Shown here: positions 33,666 to 43,845 of the stretch, in pieces
Position numbering within the stretch: position 1 is the stretch's first letter
Layout of the letters: the number at the start of each line of letters is the position of its first letter
Assembly: GCA_964594125.1 (NCBI GenBank)
Contig: CAZQLL010000006.1
Span: 1 to 64,000 of the forward strand
DNA length: 64,000 bases
Source of the DNA: CAVRZJ01 sp964594125
GTDB lineage: Bacteria; Acidobacteriota; Thermoanaerobaculia; Thermoanaerobaculales; Thermoanaerobaculaceae
Direction of reading: 5' to 3'
Notes under the pieces: model-generated
The model's input: the letters and a program-made list of their open reading frames with translations, nothing else
Database searches by the model: none
Told to the model about the DNA's origin: nothing
Translations under genes and position numbers: made by a program

Positions 33666-33714
33666 CCGAAAACCCTTGGCGGGCCTCGTGCGTATTGGTC
33701 GCACGGGGGTACCG

Positions 33715-34944
33715 ATGAAACGGCGGAAGATCTGGTGGATCGTGGGCGGCGCGGCGGCGGTAGCGGTGGCGGGGCTCAGCGTGACGGCGGCGAGCCGCGG
33801 CCCGAAGCCGGTCGGCGTTCAGACCGCCACGGTCGGACGCGAGGACCTGCAGGCCAAGGTCACGGCGAACGGAAAAGTCCAGGCGCAGAAGAAGGTCGAA
33901 ATCTCGGCGACGATCTCCGGCCAGGTGACCCAGCTCGCGGTTCGCGAGGGCGACGTGGTCAAGAAGGGCCAGTTCCTGCTCCAGATCGACTCGGTGAACC
34001 CGCGCGCCGCCGCGCGGTCGAGCGAGTTCTCGATGCAGGCGCTGCTGCGGGACCTCGACGCCGCCCGCTTCACCCGCGACCAGGCGAACGCCGACGCGGC
34101 GCGAGCGGAGGAGAACTTCAGAGCCGGGATCATCCCCGAGGCGGACGTGCAGCAGGCGCGCACCGCCGCGGCCACCGCGAACGCGCAGCTCGCGGCGATC
34201 GAGCGGCGCGTCGAGCAGGCGCGCGCGACGCTCGAGGGCGCCCAGGACACGCTGGCCAAGACGACGGTGCGCTCCCCCATCGACGGGATCGTCACCGCCA
34301 GGCGGGTCGAGGAGGGCGAGGTGGCGGTGATCGGCATCCAGAACTCGCCGGGCACCGTGCTGCTGACGATCTCCGACATGTCGGTGGTGGAGTCGGAGAT
34401 GGAGGTGGACGAAACCTCGATCCCGGCGGTCGCGGTCGGACAGGAGGCGGTGATCCGCATCGACGCCTATCCCAACCGGACGTTCAGGGGGACGGTGACC
34501 GAGGTCGGCACCTCTCCGATCCTTACCACGAGCCAGACCGAGGCGATCAAGTTCAAGGTGAAGGTGCGGATCGAGGACCCGCCGGCCGGCATCCGCCCGG
34601 GGCTGTCGGTGCAGGCCGACATCCTCACCGGGTTCGCCGGGCAGGCGGTGACCGTGCCGATCCAGGCGCTGGTGCTGCGCGAGATCGAGCGCAAGCCGGG
34701 CGAGCAGCCCGCCCGCGGCGCGGCGCGCGACGAGGAGGGCGTCTGGGTGGTGGACAAGGGCAAGGTGCGCTTCCAGCCGATCAAGACGGGGATGATGGGA
34801 GAGCTCTCGCTGGAGGTGAAGGAGGGCCTCGCCGGCGGCGAGGAGATCGTCACCGGGCCGTTCCGCGCCCTGCGCAGCCTCAAGGCCGGCGACGCGATCA
34901 AGCCCGAGGCGCCCGCGAAGGGCACGCCGCCGGCCCGGGCGTGA
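33715..34944 (+). CDS. MacA/HlyD-family periplasmic adaptor
   Basis: 409 aa. Residues 1-27 form an N-terminal membrane anchor (WWIVGGAAAVAVAGLSV). KVEISATISGQVTQLAVREGDVVKKGQFLLQID is the first half-lipoyl motif. A coiled-coil hairpin (about 100-185, ALLRDLDAARFTRDQANAD...ARATLEGAQDTLAKTTVRSP) and the second half-lipoyl motif (IDGIVTARRVEEGEVAV) follow, then beta-barrel and membrane-proximal domains. It should link an inner-membrane ABC transporter to an outer-membrane channel. Two FtsX-type permeases follow immediately (1-bp gap, then ATGA), but no ATPase is encoded with them. Confidence 0.9.
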   Translation: MKRRKIWWIVGGAAAVAVAGLSVTAASRGPKPVGVQTATVGREDLQAKVTANGKVQAQKKVEISATISGQVTQLAVREGDVVKKGQFLLQIDSVNPRAAARSSEFSMQALLRDLDAARFTRDQANADAARAEENFRAGIIPEADVQQARTAAATANAQLAAIERRVEQARATLEGAQDTLAKTTVRSPIDGIVTARRVEEGEVAVIGIQNSPGTVLLTISDMSVVESEMEVDETSIPAVAVGQEAVIRIDAYPNRTFRGTVTEVGTSPILTTSQTEAIKFKVKVRIEDPPAGIRPGLSVQADILTGFAGQAVTVPIQALVLREIERKPGEQPARGAARDEEGVWVVDKGKVRFQPIKTGMMGELSLEVKEGLAGGEEIVTGPFRALRSLKAGDAIKPEAPAKGTPPARA

Positions 34945-34945
34945 C

Positions 34946-36165
34946 ATGGACCTCGGCGAGCTGACCCGCTCGGCGTTGACCTCGCTGCACACCCACAAGG
35001 TGCGCAGCGCGCTGACGCTGCTCGGCATCATCATCGGCGTGATGACCCTGGTCGGGGTGGCGTCGGTGATCTCCGGGCTCAACGCCTACGTCTCTGAGCG
35101 GGTGATCCAGCTCTCGCCGGACGTCTTCGTGGTCACCAAGTTCGGCATCATCCGCAGCCGCGAGGAGTTCCTCGACGCGCTCAAGCGCCCCGACATCGGC
35201 TTCCGCGACATCGAGATCCTCGCCGGCGAGCTGACGAAGGCCGACGCGGTGGCGGCCGACGCCGGCACGCAGGCGACGGTCAAGGCGATGGGCAAGCACC
35301 TGGCGAACATGCAGGTGCACGGCACCACCGCCAACTACGGCGCGATCATGAACCTCGACATCGCCGCCGGCCGCTTCTTCACCGAGGGCGAGGCGCAGGC
35401 CGGCGACGCGGTGGCGGTGATCGGCTGGGACATCAAGGACGAGCTGTACCCCACGCTCGACCCCGTCGGACGCCCCATCGTCGTGGGCGGCTCGTCGTTC
35501 CGCGTGATCGGCCTGGTGGCGCAGCAGGGCCGGACGCTCGGCCAGAGCCAGGACAACCAGGTGTGGGTGCCGATCAACGCCTTCCGCAAGACGTGGGGAC
35601 GGCAGCGCTCGATCGACGTGGTGATCAAGGCGAGCGGCGGCGTCGCCGGCGTGCCGGCGGCGCTCGAGGAGGTACGCGCCGTCCTGCGCGCGCTCCGCCA
35701 CACCCCGTTCCGCTCGCCCGACCCGTTCGGCGTCGTCACCGCCGAGATGCTGCAGGACCTGTGGAAGCAGATCTCAGCGGCGGCGTTCATGTTCACGCTG
35801 TTGATCTCCGGGGTTTCGCTCGGCGTCGGCGGCGTGGTGATCGCCAACATCATGCTGGTGAGCGTGGTCGAGCGCACCCGCGAGATCGGCGTGCGCCTCG
35901 CCGTCGGGGCGCGCAAGCGCGACATCCGCCGCCAGTTCCTGCTCGAGGCGGCGATCCTTTCCACCGGCGGCGGGCTTGTCGGGATCGGGCTCGGCGCCGC
36001 CGTCGCCACCGTCCTCCAGGGCCAACTGGGGTTCCCCGCGCGAGTGACGCCGCTGATCCTCACCGCCGGCCTCGCGCTGTCGACGTTCGTCGGCGTGGTC
36101 GCCGGCTACTTCCCGGCGCGCGCCGCCTCCAACCTGGCGGTGGTCGACGCCCTGCGGGACGAGAC

Positions 36166-36169
<4 letters not shown>
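34946..36169 (+). CDS. MacB-like FtsX-type permease without ATPase domain (1)
   Basis: 407 aa. It has four predicted membrane segments in the MacB/FtsX layout: one near the N-terminus (ALTLLGIIIGVMTLVGVASVISGLN), a large periplasmic MacB-PCD domain (about 45-275), and three C-terminal segments beginning FMFTLLISGVSLGVGGVVIANIMLVSVVERTREIGVRLAVGAR. The cytoplasmic coupling sequence ERTREIGVRLAVGARKRDIRRQFLLE is intact. The N-terminal ATPase of classical MacB is absent, so it needs a separate LolD-like ATPase. It may pair with the second permease as a heterodimer. Confidence 0.9.
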
Positions 36170-37422
<1,253 letters not shown>

Positions 37423-37481
37423 GCGCGCGTGAGGCGCCTTCCCCGCGAGCCCTGCCGGCAGCCCGCGGGCGGCGGCCGCCC

Positions 37482-37510
37482 TTGACACCGTGAGCCGGGG
37501 CGGCCAGAGT
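37482..37510 (+). promoter_or_regulatory. Promoter of the DUF4388 gene
   Basis: A perfect TTGACA (37482-37487) is followed after 17 bp by a weak -10 CAGAGT (37505-37510). The predicted transcription start coincides with the ATG at 37517, so the mRNA is probably leaderless. This favours that ATG over the in-frame GTG at 37490, which lies inside the promoter. Confidence 0.5.
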
Positions 37511-37516
37511 TCGGCC

Positions 37517-38812
37517 ATGAGCGCGGCCGAGACGGGTCCCGGCGTCCCGCTCCCACCGATGCGGCTCCACGAGTCGCTGGCTGAGCTCACTGCAACGTGC
37601 GCGACCGGCCGCGTGCTGCTCGCCTCCGCCGGCGCCGCCCGCGAGCTGTGGTTCGAGCGCGGCCGCATCGTGGCGGTCTCCTCGTCGCGCGAGGACGAGC
37701 GGATCGGCGCCTGGCTGGTCTCACGCGGGGCGGTGAACGCGGCATCCGTCGACGCGGCGCTCGCCGCCCGCATCCCCGGGGAGTGCGTGGGCGCAGCGCT
37801 CGTGCGCCTGGGAACGCTCCCGGCGGCGGCGCTGCGGCGCGAGCTCGAGGCGCTGTCGCTGGCGCTGCTCGCCCGCATGGAGATCGGCGGCGGCGCCCTC
37901 AGCGAGGACCGCGGCGCGGTCGCGCCCGCCGAGAACCGCACGGTCGATCTGCCCGTGACCGCGGCGCTCGTCGCCGCGCTGCGCGCGTCCGCGGAGATCG
38001 AGACCGTCCTCGACGGTCTCGGCCCAGAGGACGGCTGGGCGGCGGTCGATCCCGCCCCCTCCTCCGCGGTGGAGCTCACGGAGAACGAGCGCCACACGCT
38101 GTCGCTGCTCAGGCGCCCGCGCACGGCCGACGCGCTTCGGCGCTCGGCGCTCATCGACTTCACCGACGCCCTGCGGGCCGCCGCCGTGCTCACGGTGACC
38201 GGTCACGTCGCCGCCTGCGTCTGCCGGACGGCGCTGCCGACGGCCCGCCCGCTCGCCGAGGCGCTCGCCGCTGGAGCCGCCTCCGCCGCCGGCGCCGGCG
38301 CGGACGCCGCTCCCGGAACGCTCCCTCCCGGCCACGCCGCGGAGCCGCCCCGCCGCAACGTGCGCGCGATGCTCGAGGCGCTCGACGAGGCCGAGGCGAG
38401 CGCCTCGCCGATGGTCGACATCGACGGCAGGGCGGCGGCGCCCGCCCAGCGGCGGCGCGTCGCCACGATGCTCGAATCGGCTGCCGAGATGCTCGCGGCG
38501 GGCGAGGAGAGGCGCGCCGTCCGTCAGCTCCTGACCCGCGCTCTCGGCGTCTTCCCGGCGCTGCCCGCCCTGCTCAAGCTGACCGAGATCGAGCTCGCGG
38601 ACGACGGCACGCGGCAGCTCGCGCTCGACCGCCTGCAGCGCATCCTGGCGAAGAACCCGCGCTGCACCGACGCCTGGCTCCTGCTGGCGGCCTACTGGCG
38701 CGCGCGCGGGGCGCCCGAGAAGGTACGCGGCTGCGCCGCCAAGATCCTCGCCTACGACGCCGGCAACGCCGGGGCCCGCAGCCTGCTCGACGGCACGCCG
38801 TCCGCCTCCTGA
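37517..38812 (+). CDS. DUF4388 (PATAN-type) protein with TPR-like C-terminus
   Basis: 431 aa from the ATG at 37517. Residues about 15-110 match DUF4388 (LHESLAELTATCATGRVLLASAGAARELWFERGRIVAVSS...IGAWLVSRGAV), a domain of bacterial signalling proteins often linked to receiver modules and gliding or polarity control. The middle (about 110-330) is Ala-rich. The C-terminal ~110 residues (RRAVRQLLTRALGVFPALPALLKLTEIEL...) look like TPR-type helical repeats. No signal peptide, so cytoplasmic. It converges with a receiver-domain protein, and a functional link between the two is plausible but unproven. Confidence 0.72.
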   Translation: MSAAETGPGVPLPPMRLHESLAELTATCATGRVLLASAGAARELWFERGRIVAVSSSREDERIGAWLVSRGAVNAASVDAALAARIPGECVGAALVRLGTLPAAALRRELEALSLALLARMEIGGGALSEDRGAVAPAENRTVDLPVTAALVAALRASAEIETVLDGLGPEDGWAAVDPAPSSAVELTENERHTLSLLRRPRTADALRRSALIDFTDALRAAAVLTVTGHVAACVCRTALPTARPLAEALAAGAASAAGAGADAAPGTLPPGHAAEPPRRNVRAMLEALDEAEASASPMVDIDGRAAAPAQRRRVATMLESAAEMLAAGEERRAVRQLLTRALGVFPALPALLKLTEIELADDGTRQLALDRLQRILAKNPRCTDAWLLLAAYWRARGAPEKVRGCAAKILAYDAGNAGARSLLDGTPSAS

Positions 38813-38905
38813 GGCGCCCCGCGCGCGGTTCGGCCTCCGGCAGGCCGCCCGGGCCGGGGTGGTGCAGGTTGGCTGCCGGCGTGCCGCGGCGGCCGGCAGC
38901 GGCGC

Positions 38906-40072
38906 CTAGATGTCCTCCTCAGCCGCCTCCTCGAGCTCTCGGATGCGCTGCCGGACCATCATCTCGGCCATGTCGGGGATCACCTCCCAGGCGATCCGCT
39001 CGATCAGCGGCTCGGCGAGCTCGAGGACGCGGCGGGCGATGCGATCGACCTCGTCCTGCGAGAGCTCGCGCGACGCTGCGAGCATCGCGCCGGCCGCCGG
39101 CTCGCCGATCGCCGCCGGGGGAGGCGCCGGTGCCGGGGCGGCGGGCTTTGCTGCGGCGGTGGGTGGCACCGCGGGGGTGGGCGGCGCGACAGGACGCGGC
39201 GCAGCGGCGGCAGGCGGCGCTGCGACCGGCTCCGGCGCGGGCTCCGCGAACGGGTCGGGCTCGGCGGCGGCCGCCGGCGGCGCGGGTGCGGCAATGGCGC
39301 CCCCGCTGCGCGCGCTGACCGCCTCGAGCAGCGCCATCGCGGCGGCGCGCCGCTCCTCCGCCGTCGGCGTCGGGCCCGACGGCGTGGTCTGGTCCTCGGG
39401 AGAGGCCGCGATCAGGTCGTCGACTGGCTCGGCGGGTGCGGCGGCCGGGGGCCGCCGGCCGAGGTCCGCGCCGCTGTCGTCGGCGAGCTCCGGCGGCGGC
39501 GGCGCCGGGGCGGAGATCTGGCTCTGGAAGCTCGACAGCGTCATCTCCACGCCGTCGACCGGAGGGAGCTCGGTCTTCGGCGGCGGCGGCACCATGCGCT
39601 CGAAGCCGGTGGTCGTGAAGTCGATCCCCTGCACCCCGTCGGGAACCGAGAAGTCTCCGGGCCCGCCCGCGCCGTCGGCGGCGCCCTCGCCGCCGAACGT
39701 CTGCGCGCGCTGCAGCAGATCCTCCACGGTCGCGATCAGCTCCTTCGCCTCGAAAGGTTTGGTGATGATGGCGTCACACCCCGAGGCGAGCGCGCGGTCG
39801 CGGTCGAACGGCTCGAAGGTGCCGGTCAGCAGCACCACCGGGATGTGCAGCGTCGCGGGGTCGCTCTTGATGCGCTGGCAGATGTCGTACCCGTTGAGGT
39901 CGGGCATCACGACGTCGCAGAGGATGACGTCCGGGCGCACCTGCTCGAGGCGGGCGAGGAGGTCGCGGCCGTTGCCGACGGCGACCACCGCGTGCTCGGT
40001 CTCGGCAAAGGTGAGCTCGACCACCTTCTGTATGGTGATGCTGTCGTCGGCAAGCAGGAGCGTCCCGCCCAT
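38906..40072 (-). CDS. Receiver-domain protein with Pro/Ala-rich linker
   Basis: 388 aa from the ATG at 40072, preceded by GGAGGTG. The receiver domain (about 1-120) has the acidic pair LLADDS, the phosphoacceptor VILCDVVMPD (Asp53), the Thr in LLTGTFEPF and Lys in ITKPFEAKEL. A long Ala/Pro-rich linker (about 125-335) leads to a conserved C-terminal helix pair (ELSQDEVDRIARRVLEL...WEVIPDMAEMMVRQRIRELE). That tail is shared by receiver proteins of myxobacteria, Geobacter-type and acidobacterial species and likely mediates protein-protein contact. No enzymatic output domain is present. Confidence 0.85.
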   Translation of the reverse strand: MGGTLLLADDSITIQKVVELTFAETEHAVVAVGNGRDLLARLEQVRPDVILCDVVMPDLNGYDICQRIKSDPATLHIPVVLLTGTFEPFDRDRALASGCDAIITKPFEAKELIATVEDLLQRAQTFGGEGAADGAGGPGDFSVPDGVQGIDFTTTGFERMVPPPPKTELPPVDGVEMTLSSFQSQISAPAPPPPELADDSGADLGRRPPAAAPAEPVDDLIAASPEDQTTPSGPTPTAEERRAAAMALLEAVSARSGGAIAAPAPPAAAAEPDPFAEPAPEPVAAPPAAAAPRPVAPPTPAVPPTAAAKPAAPAPAPPPAAIGEPAAGAMLAASRELSQDEVDRIARRVLELAEPLIERIAWEVIPDMAEMMVRQRIRELEEAAEEDI

Positions 40073-40104
40073 AGTCGCTTCACCTCCACCGTACCTGCGC
40101 CTCC

Positions 40105-40133
40105 TTGGTACCACGAACGCCCGGCACTGTCAA
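40105..40133 (-). promoter_or_regulatory. Promoter of the receiver-domain gene
   Basis: On the minus strand a perfect -35 TTGACA (40133-40128), 17-bp spacer and weak -10 TACCAA (40110-40105) precede a leader of about 30 nt that contains the GGAGGTG ribosome site. Confidence 0.5.
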
Positions 40134-40201
40134 CGAAAACGCTTGCTGGCCCGCCGCTTGGAGGCCACCTGGGGCGGCGTTCCAGCGCCTGCCGCCGGCG
40201 T

Positions 40202-40906
40202 TCACGGCGTCTGCGCGACGGCGCCGGCGCCGTCGATCCAGGCGACCGTACCCGCCTCCTCCCAGCTCGGCAGCACGCGCGCCTCGCGGCCGCCGCTGGC
40301 CAGCCGCCACCCGCGGTGGAAGTGCCCCCACAGCACGACGTCCACCCCGGCGGCGAAATGCCGCATCGCCGCGGCTGCGAGGTCCTGCTCGGGCAGCGCC
40401 CGGCGGTAGCTGAAGTTGGTCTGCGCCAGGCGCGCCTCGGTCGAGGTCACGATGCGCCGCGCCACGGCGGGCGGCAGCCAGCGAGCCCACGCCCTCGCGG
40501 CGCGGCTCTTCGAGATGCCGCGCCAGAGGCGGTAGGAGCGGTCGCGGGTGTTGATCAGATCGCCGTGCTCGAGCAGGAAGCGCCGCCCGCCGGCGGCGAA
40601 GGAGTGCGCCCGGCCGGCGGCGTCGAGGTACGGGGCGAGCGCCGGCTCGTCGAGGAAGAAGTCGCGGTTTCCCTCCACGAGAACGACCCGGACGCCGTCC
40701 GCGCGCAGCGCCGCCAGCGCCGCGAGGCCGCGCCTGACGCCCGCGTCCCAGAAGTGCGGGAAACCGACGAGCGTGCGGAAGAGGTCGCCGAGCAGGACGA
40801 GCTCCCCGACGCCGCGACCGCGCACCGCCGCCAGCGTCGCGTCGAAGCGGTCGAGATCGCCCGGCACCGAGTCGAGGTGGGGGTCCGCGAGCACGGCCCG
40901 CAGCAT
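40202..40906 (-). CDS. LpxH-like UDP-2,3-diacylglucosamine hydrolase
   Basis: 234 aa from the ATG at 40906. The calcineurin-type metallophosphoesterase motifs appear in LpxH order: LADPHLD (DxH), LGDLF (GDxx), EGNRDFFL (GNRDF), LLEHGDLIN (HGD) and LWGHFHRG (GHxH). LpxH removes UMP from UDP-2,3-diacylglucosamine in lipid A synthesis at the inner membrane. Other phosphoesterases share the fold, but the GNRDFF and HGD context supports LpxH. A symmetric -10 element at 40912-40921 would give a leaderless transcript. Divergent from the epimerase gene. Confidence 0.8.
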   Translation of the reverse strand: MLRAVLADPHLDSVPGDLDRFDATLAAVRGRGVGELVLLGDLFRTLVGFPHFWDAGVRRGLAALAALRADGVRVVLVEGNRDFFLDEPALAPYLDAAGRAHSFAAGGRRFLLEHGDLINTRDRSYRLWRGISKSRAARAWARWLPPAVARRIVTSTEARLAQTNFSYRRALPEQDLAAAAMRHFAAGVDVVLWGHFHRGWRLASGGREARVLPSWEEAGTVAWIDGAGAVAQTP

Positions 40907-40911
40907 GCGGC

Positions 40912-40921
40912 ATGCTAGCAT
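40912..40921. promoter_or_regulatory. Symmetric -10 element ATGCTAGCAT
   Basis: A perfect palindrome that reads TAGCAT on both strands, between divergent genes. On the plus strand it lies 22 bp before the epimerase ATG (40943), with GAGGAG in the leader. On the minus strand it lies 6 bp before the LpxH-like ATG (40906), implying a leaderless message. One DNA element would serve both promoters. Confidence 0.5.
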
Positions 40922-40942
40922 TCGCCGGCATCGAGGAGAACG

Positions 40943-42001
40943 ATGTCGAGCCAGCAGGACAACCCCCACCAGCCCGCCAGGACGCCGGAACGCCACCCTG
41001 GCCGGCGGCGTCCGGGTGACGTCGGCGCGCGGGCGGCCGGCAGCCGCCCGGCCCGGCGCCGGGCCCCGCAGCCGTCGCCGCTGTTCGGCGACGAGCCGCG
41101 CCCGGCCGGCGGCGGTCCGCCGCGCAGGATCCTCCTCACCGGCGCCGGCGGCTTCCTCGGCCGCGAGGTGCTCAGGCGGCTGCTCGCCGCCGGCAACGAG
41201 GTCGTGGCCCTGTCCCGCTCGCCGCGCCGCGCTGAGGTGGCGCCGGGGGTGATCCAGCTCGCGGCCGACGTCGCGAGCCAGGCCTGGCACCCCTGGGCCG
41301 ACCGGTGCGCAGCAGCGATCCACCTCGCCGGCATCGTCCGCGAGGCGCCGCGGCGCGGCGACCTCTTCGACCGCACCCACCGCGCGGGCACGGAGAGCGT
41401 GGTCATAGCCTGCCGGCAGAACGGCATCAAGCGTCTCGTGCACGTCTCGGCGCTCGGGGCCGACCGCGGCGCGGCGACCGCCTTCTTGCGCAGCAAGTGG
41501 CACGCTGAGGAGATCGTCCGTCGCTCCGGCCTGGCATGGACGGTCCTGCGCCCGTCGCTGATCTTCGGGCCAGGCGACGCGTTCTCCGCCGCCGTCGCCG
41601 GAGCGCTGCGCCGCCTTCCGGTGTTCCCGGTGTTCGGCAGCGGCGCCTACGTCCTGCAGCCGGTCGCGGTCGCGGAGGTGGCGGAGGCCGTCGTGGCGGC
41701 GGTCGACATCGGCGCCTGCGCCGGAGAAGTGGTCGAGATCGGCGGCCCGGAGGTGATCACCTACGTCGAAGCGGTGCGCCGGTGCGCCGCCGCGCTCGGC
41801 CTGCGCCGCTCGTTCGTGCACGTGCCGGTGGGCCTGGCGCGCGTCGTCGTCGCCGCGCTGCAGTGGCTTCCCCGCCCGCCGATCACCCGCGACCAGCTCA
41901 CGCTGCTGCTCGCGGGATCGCGGTGCGACACGCGCGCCGCGTCGCTGCTGCTCGACCCGCCGAAGCAGCGGTACGAGGGGCCGACCTGGCTGCGACAGTG
42001 A
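40943..42001 (+). CDS. NAD(P)-binding SDR epimerase-like protein (NDUFA9-type)
   Basis: 352 aa. A polar, Arg/Pro-rich N-terminal extension of about 60 residues precedes a Rossmann domain with RRILLTGAGGFLGREVLRRLL (GxxGxxG). HLAGIV, HVSALGA, RSKWHAEEIVRRSGLAWTVLRPSLIFGPGD and GPEVITYVEAVRR follow. The classical YxxxK is replaced by a K-containing FLRSKWHAE, as in the atypical SDRs of the complex I NDUFA9 group. The enzymatic role is unclear; relatives bind NAD(P)H and act in quinone or carotenoid-linked steps. The start follows GAGGAGAACG. The extension is unusual for the family and probably disordered. Confidence 0.82.
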   Translation: MSSQQDNPHQPARTPERHPGRRRPGDVGARAAGSRPARRRAPQPSPLFGDEPRPAGGGPPRRILLTGAGGFLGREVLRRLLAAGNEVVALSRSPRRAEVAPGVIQLAADVASQAWHPWADRCAAAIHLAGIVREAPRRGDLFDRTHRAGTESVVIACRQNGIKRLVHVSALGADRGAATAFLRSKWHAEEIVRRSGLAWTVLRPSLIFGPGDAFSAAVAGALRRLPVFPVFGSGAYVLQPVAVAEVAEAVVAAVDIGACAGEVVEIGGPEVITYVEAVRRCAAALGLRRSFVHVPVGLARVVVAALQWLPRPPITRDQLTLLLAGSRCDTRAASLLLDPPKQRYEGPTWLRQ

Positions 42002-42102
42002 CGGTATTGGAAGGGTGGACGTGGAAGGGCGGCGGCGAGCGGGCCGCCTCCGCCGCGCAGCGCCTGTAGACGAAGCGGCGCCCGGCGCCGCCGGCCCGCA
42101 GG

Positions 42103-42708
42103 TCAGGCGCGCCGCAGGGCGAACGCGCTCACCGGCCGGCCCTCGCGGGCGAACTTGAGCTCGTAGTGGGTCGGCGGTACGCCTGCGAACGCTTCGCCGA
42201 CCGGCACCGGCGCCAGCGCCGGGACGGCGGCGAGTGCGGCGGCTATCGCCTCGGCGTATCCGGGGTGGTCGGTCTTGATGCGCAGCAGCCCGCCCGCAGC
42301 GAGCACCGCGGCGATCCGCTCGAGGTTCGCGACCGTCAGCAGGCGGCGCTTGCGGTGGCGCTTCTTCGGCCACGGGTCGGGGAAGTAGACGTGCACCGCC
42401 GCGACCGTACCCGCGCCGAGACAGCGGAACAGCATGTCCTCCGCCGTGGTGCGGACCACCCGCACGTTGGCCAGCCCGCGGCGCACCAGGCGCGCCGCCG
42501 CCAGCGCCGCGTACTTCGGGCAGCGCTCGACGCCGACGAACCCGGTGTCCGGCCGGGCCGCGGCCCACTCGGCGAGGAAGAGGCCCTTGCCGAGACCGAG
42601 CTCGATCTCGAGCCGCAGGGGCGCGCCGAACAGCTCGGCAGCGGCGAGCGGCAGGCGCACCGTGCCGAGGTCGAGCGTGACGCCGGCGACGGCGCCGGGC
42701 AGTGGCAC
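42103..42708 (-). CDS. trmB: tRNA (guanine-N7-)-methyltransferase
   Basis: 201 aa. The SAM-binding motif RLEIELGLGKGLFLAEWA (about 31-48), FVGVERCPKYAALAA, TAEDML, and the diagnostic VYFPDPWPKKRHRKRRL are all TrmB hallmarks. THYELKFAREGRPV closes the protein. TrmB forms m7G46 in tRNA variable loops. The protein is somewhat short at the N-terminus relative to E. coli TrmB, which is common. It follows the phosphofructokinase gene by 9 bp on the same strand. Confidence 0.93.
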   Translation of the reverse strand: MPLPGAVAGVTLDLGTVRLPLAAAELFGAPLRLEIELGLGKGLFLAEWAAARPDTGFVGVERCPKYAALAAARLVRRGLANVRVVRTTAEDMLFRCLGAGTVAAVHVYFPDPWPKKRHRKRRLLTVANLERIAAVLAAGGLLRIKTDHPGYAEAIAAALAAVPALAPVPVGEAFAGVPPTHYELKFAREGRPVSAFALRRA

Positions 42709-42717
42709 GGGCAGGCT

Positions 42718-43845
42718 CTACCCCTCTGTGGCGTCGACGTCGGCGGGGTCCTCGTCGCCGAAGACGATGCCGATGTTGCGCGCGGCCTGCACGAGCTGCG
42801 CCTCGGGCGACACCCGCTTGAGGTGGCCGATGGCGTCGGCGAGCGGCACCGCGACGATCTCGCCGCCGCGCTGCGCCACCATCCGGCCGAACCCGCCCTC
42901 GACCGCCAGCCTGGCCGCCTCGACGCCGAGGCGGGTAGCGAGGATGCGGTCGACCGGCACCGGCGATCCGCCGCGCTGGATGTGCCCCAGGATCGTCGCG
43001 CGCACCTCGTAGCCGGTGTGCTTCTCGATCTGGCGCGCGATCGAGAACGACACGCCGCCGAGCCGCTTCCAGCCGGTGACGGCGTCCTCGGCCTGGTAGA
43101 CGGGATCGGAGCCGGTAGGAGCGGCGCCCTCGGCGATGACGACGAGCGAGAACAGGCGTCCCCGGCGCTCGCGGGCGCGGAACTTCGCGAACACCGACTC
43201 GAGGGTGAACGGGATCTCCGGGATCAGCACCACGTGCGCCCCGCCCGCGATCCCCGCAGACAGCGCGATCCAGCCGGCGTCGCGGCCCATCACCTCGAGC
43301 AGCATGACGCGGTGATGGCTCTCCGCCGTCGTGTGCAGGCGGTCGAGCGCGTTGGTGGCGGACTCGAGCGCGGTGGCGAAGCCGAACGTCACCTCCGTGG
43401 CCGAGATGTCGTTGTCGATCGTCTTGGGAACGCCGACCATCGGCAGCCCGTGCTCGCGGTGGAAGCGCTCCGCGATCGACAGCGACCCGTCGCCGCCGAT
43501 CACGATGATCGCGTCGAGACCCAGCCGCTTGACGTTCGCCTTCACGGTGTCGGTGGCGTCGACGATCTCCTCCCTGCCGTCGGGCCGCCGGTACACGTAG
43601 CGGAACGGGTTGCCCCGGTTGGTGGTGCCGAGGATGGTGCCGCCGCGCGGCAGGATCCCCTTGATGTCGTCGCGCTCGAGCTCGCGCGCCTTCATCTCGA
43701 CCAGCCCGGAGAATCCGTTGAAGATGCCGATCGGCGTCACCTTGTAACGGATCCTGCACGTCTTCACGGCGGCCCGGATGACCGCGTTGAGGCCGGGAGC
43801 GTCGCCGCCCCCGGTCAGGATCCCCACCCGACGGATGGCGCTCAT
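42718..43845 (-). CDS. pfkA: 6-phosphofructokinase, Gly104/Lys124 hybrid type
   Basis: 375 aa. GILTGGGDAPGLNAVIRA, LGTTNRGNPF, VIGGDGSLSIA, VGVPKTIDNDI, EVMGRDAGWIAL, IPEIPF and LGHIQRGGSP are canonical. Two positions separate ATP- from PPi-dependent enzymes. GGDGS keeps the Gly (Gly104 in E. coli) typical of ATP users, whereas PKTIDND has the Lys (position 124) typical of PPi users. This combination is known from a group of actinobacterial and related PFKs that use ATP. The gene overlaps the dCMP deaminase by ATGA. It catalyses the committed step of glycolysis, and reversibly so if PPi is used. Confidence 0.94.
   Translation of the reverse strand: MSAIRRVGILTGGGDAPGLNAVIRAAVKTCRIRYKVTPIGIFNGFSGLVEMKARELERDDIKGILPRGGTILGTTNRGNPFRYVYRRPDGREEIVDATDTVKANVKRLGLDAIIVIGGDGSLSIAERFHREHGLPMVGVPKTIDNDISATEVTFGFATALESATNALDRLHTTAESHHRVMLLEVMGRDAGWIALSAGIAGGAHVVLIPEIPFTLESVFAKFRARERRGRLFSLVVIAEGAAPTGSDPVYQAEDAVTGWKRLGGVSFSIARQIEKHTGYEVRATILGHIQRGGSPVPVDRILATRLGVEAARLAVEGGFGRMVAQRGGEIVAVPLADAIGHLKRVSPEAQLVQAARNIGIVFGDEDPADVDATEG

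Noticed and set aside
33677..33692. TGGCGGGCCTCGTGCG as a sigma-54 promoter before the MacA-like gene
   Set aside because: GG and GC are spaced correctly, but the -12 element is GTGC instead of TTGC and chance matches are frequent in DNA this rich in G and C. No sigma-54 activator gene is nearby.
37490..37516. GTG at 37490 as the start of the DUF4388 protein
   Set aside because: It lies 3 bp after a perfect TTGACA -35 box, inside the predicted promoter. The ATG at 37517 agrees with the expected transcription start.
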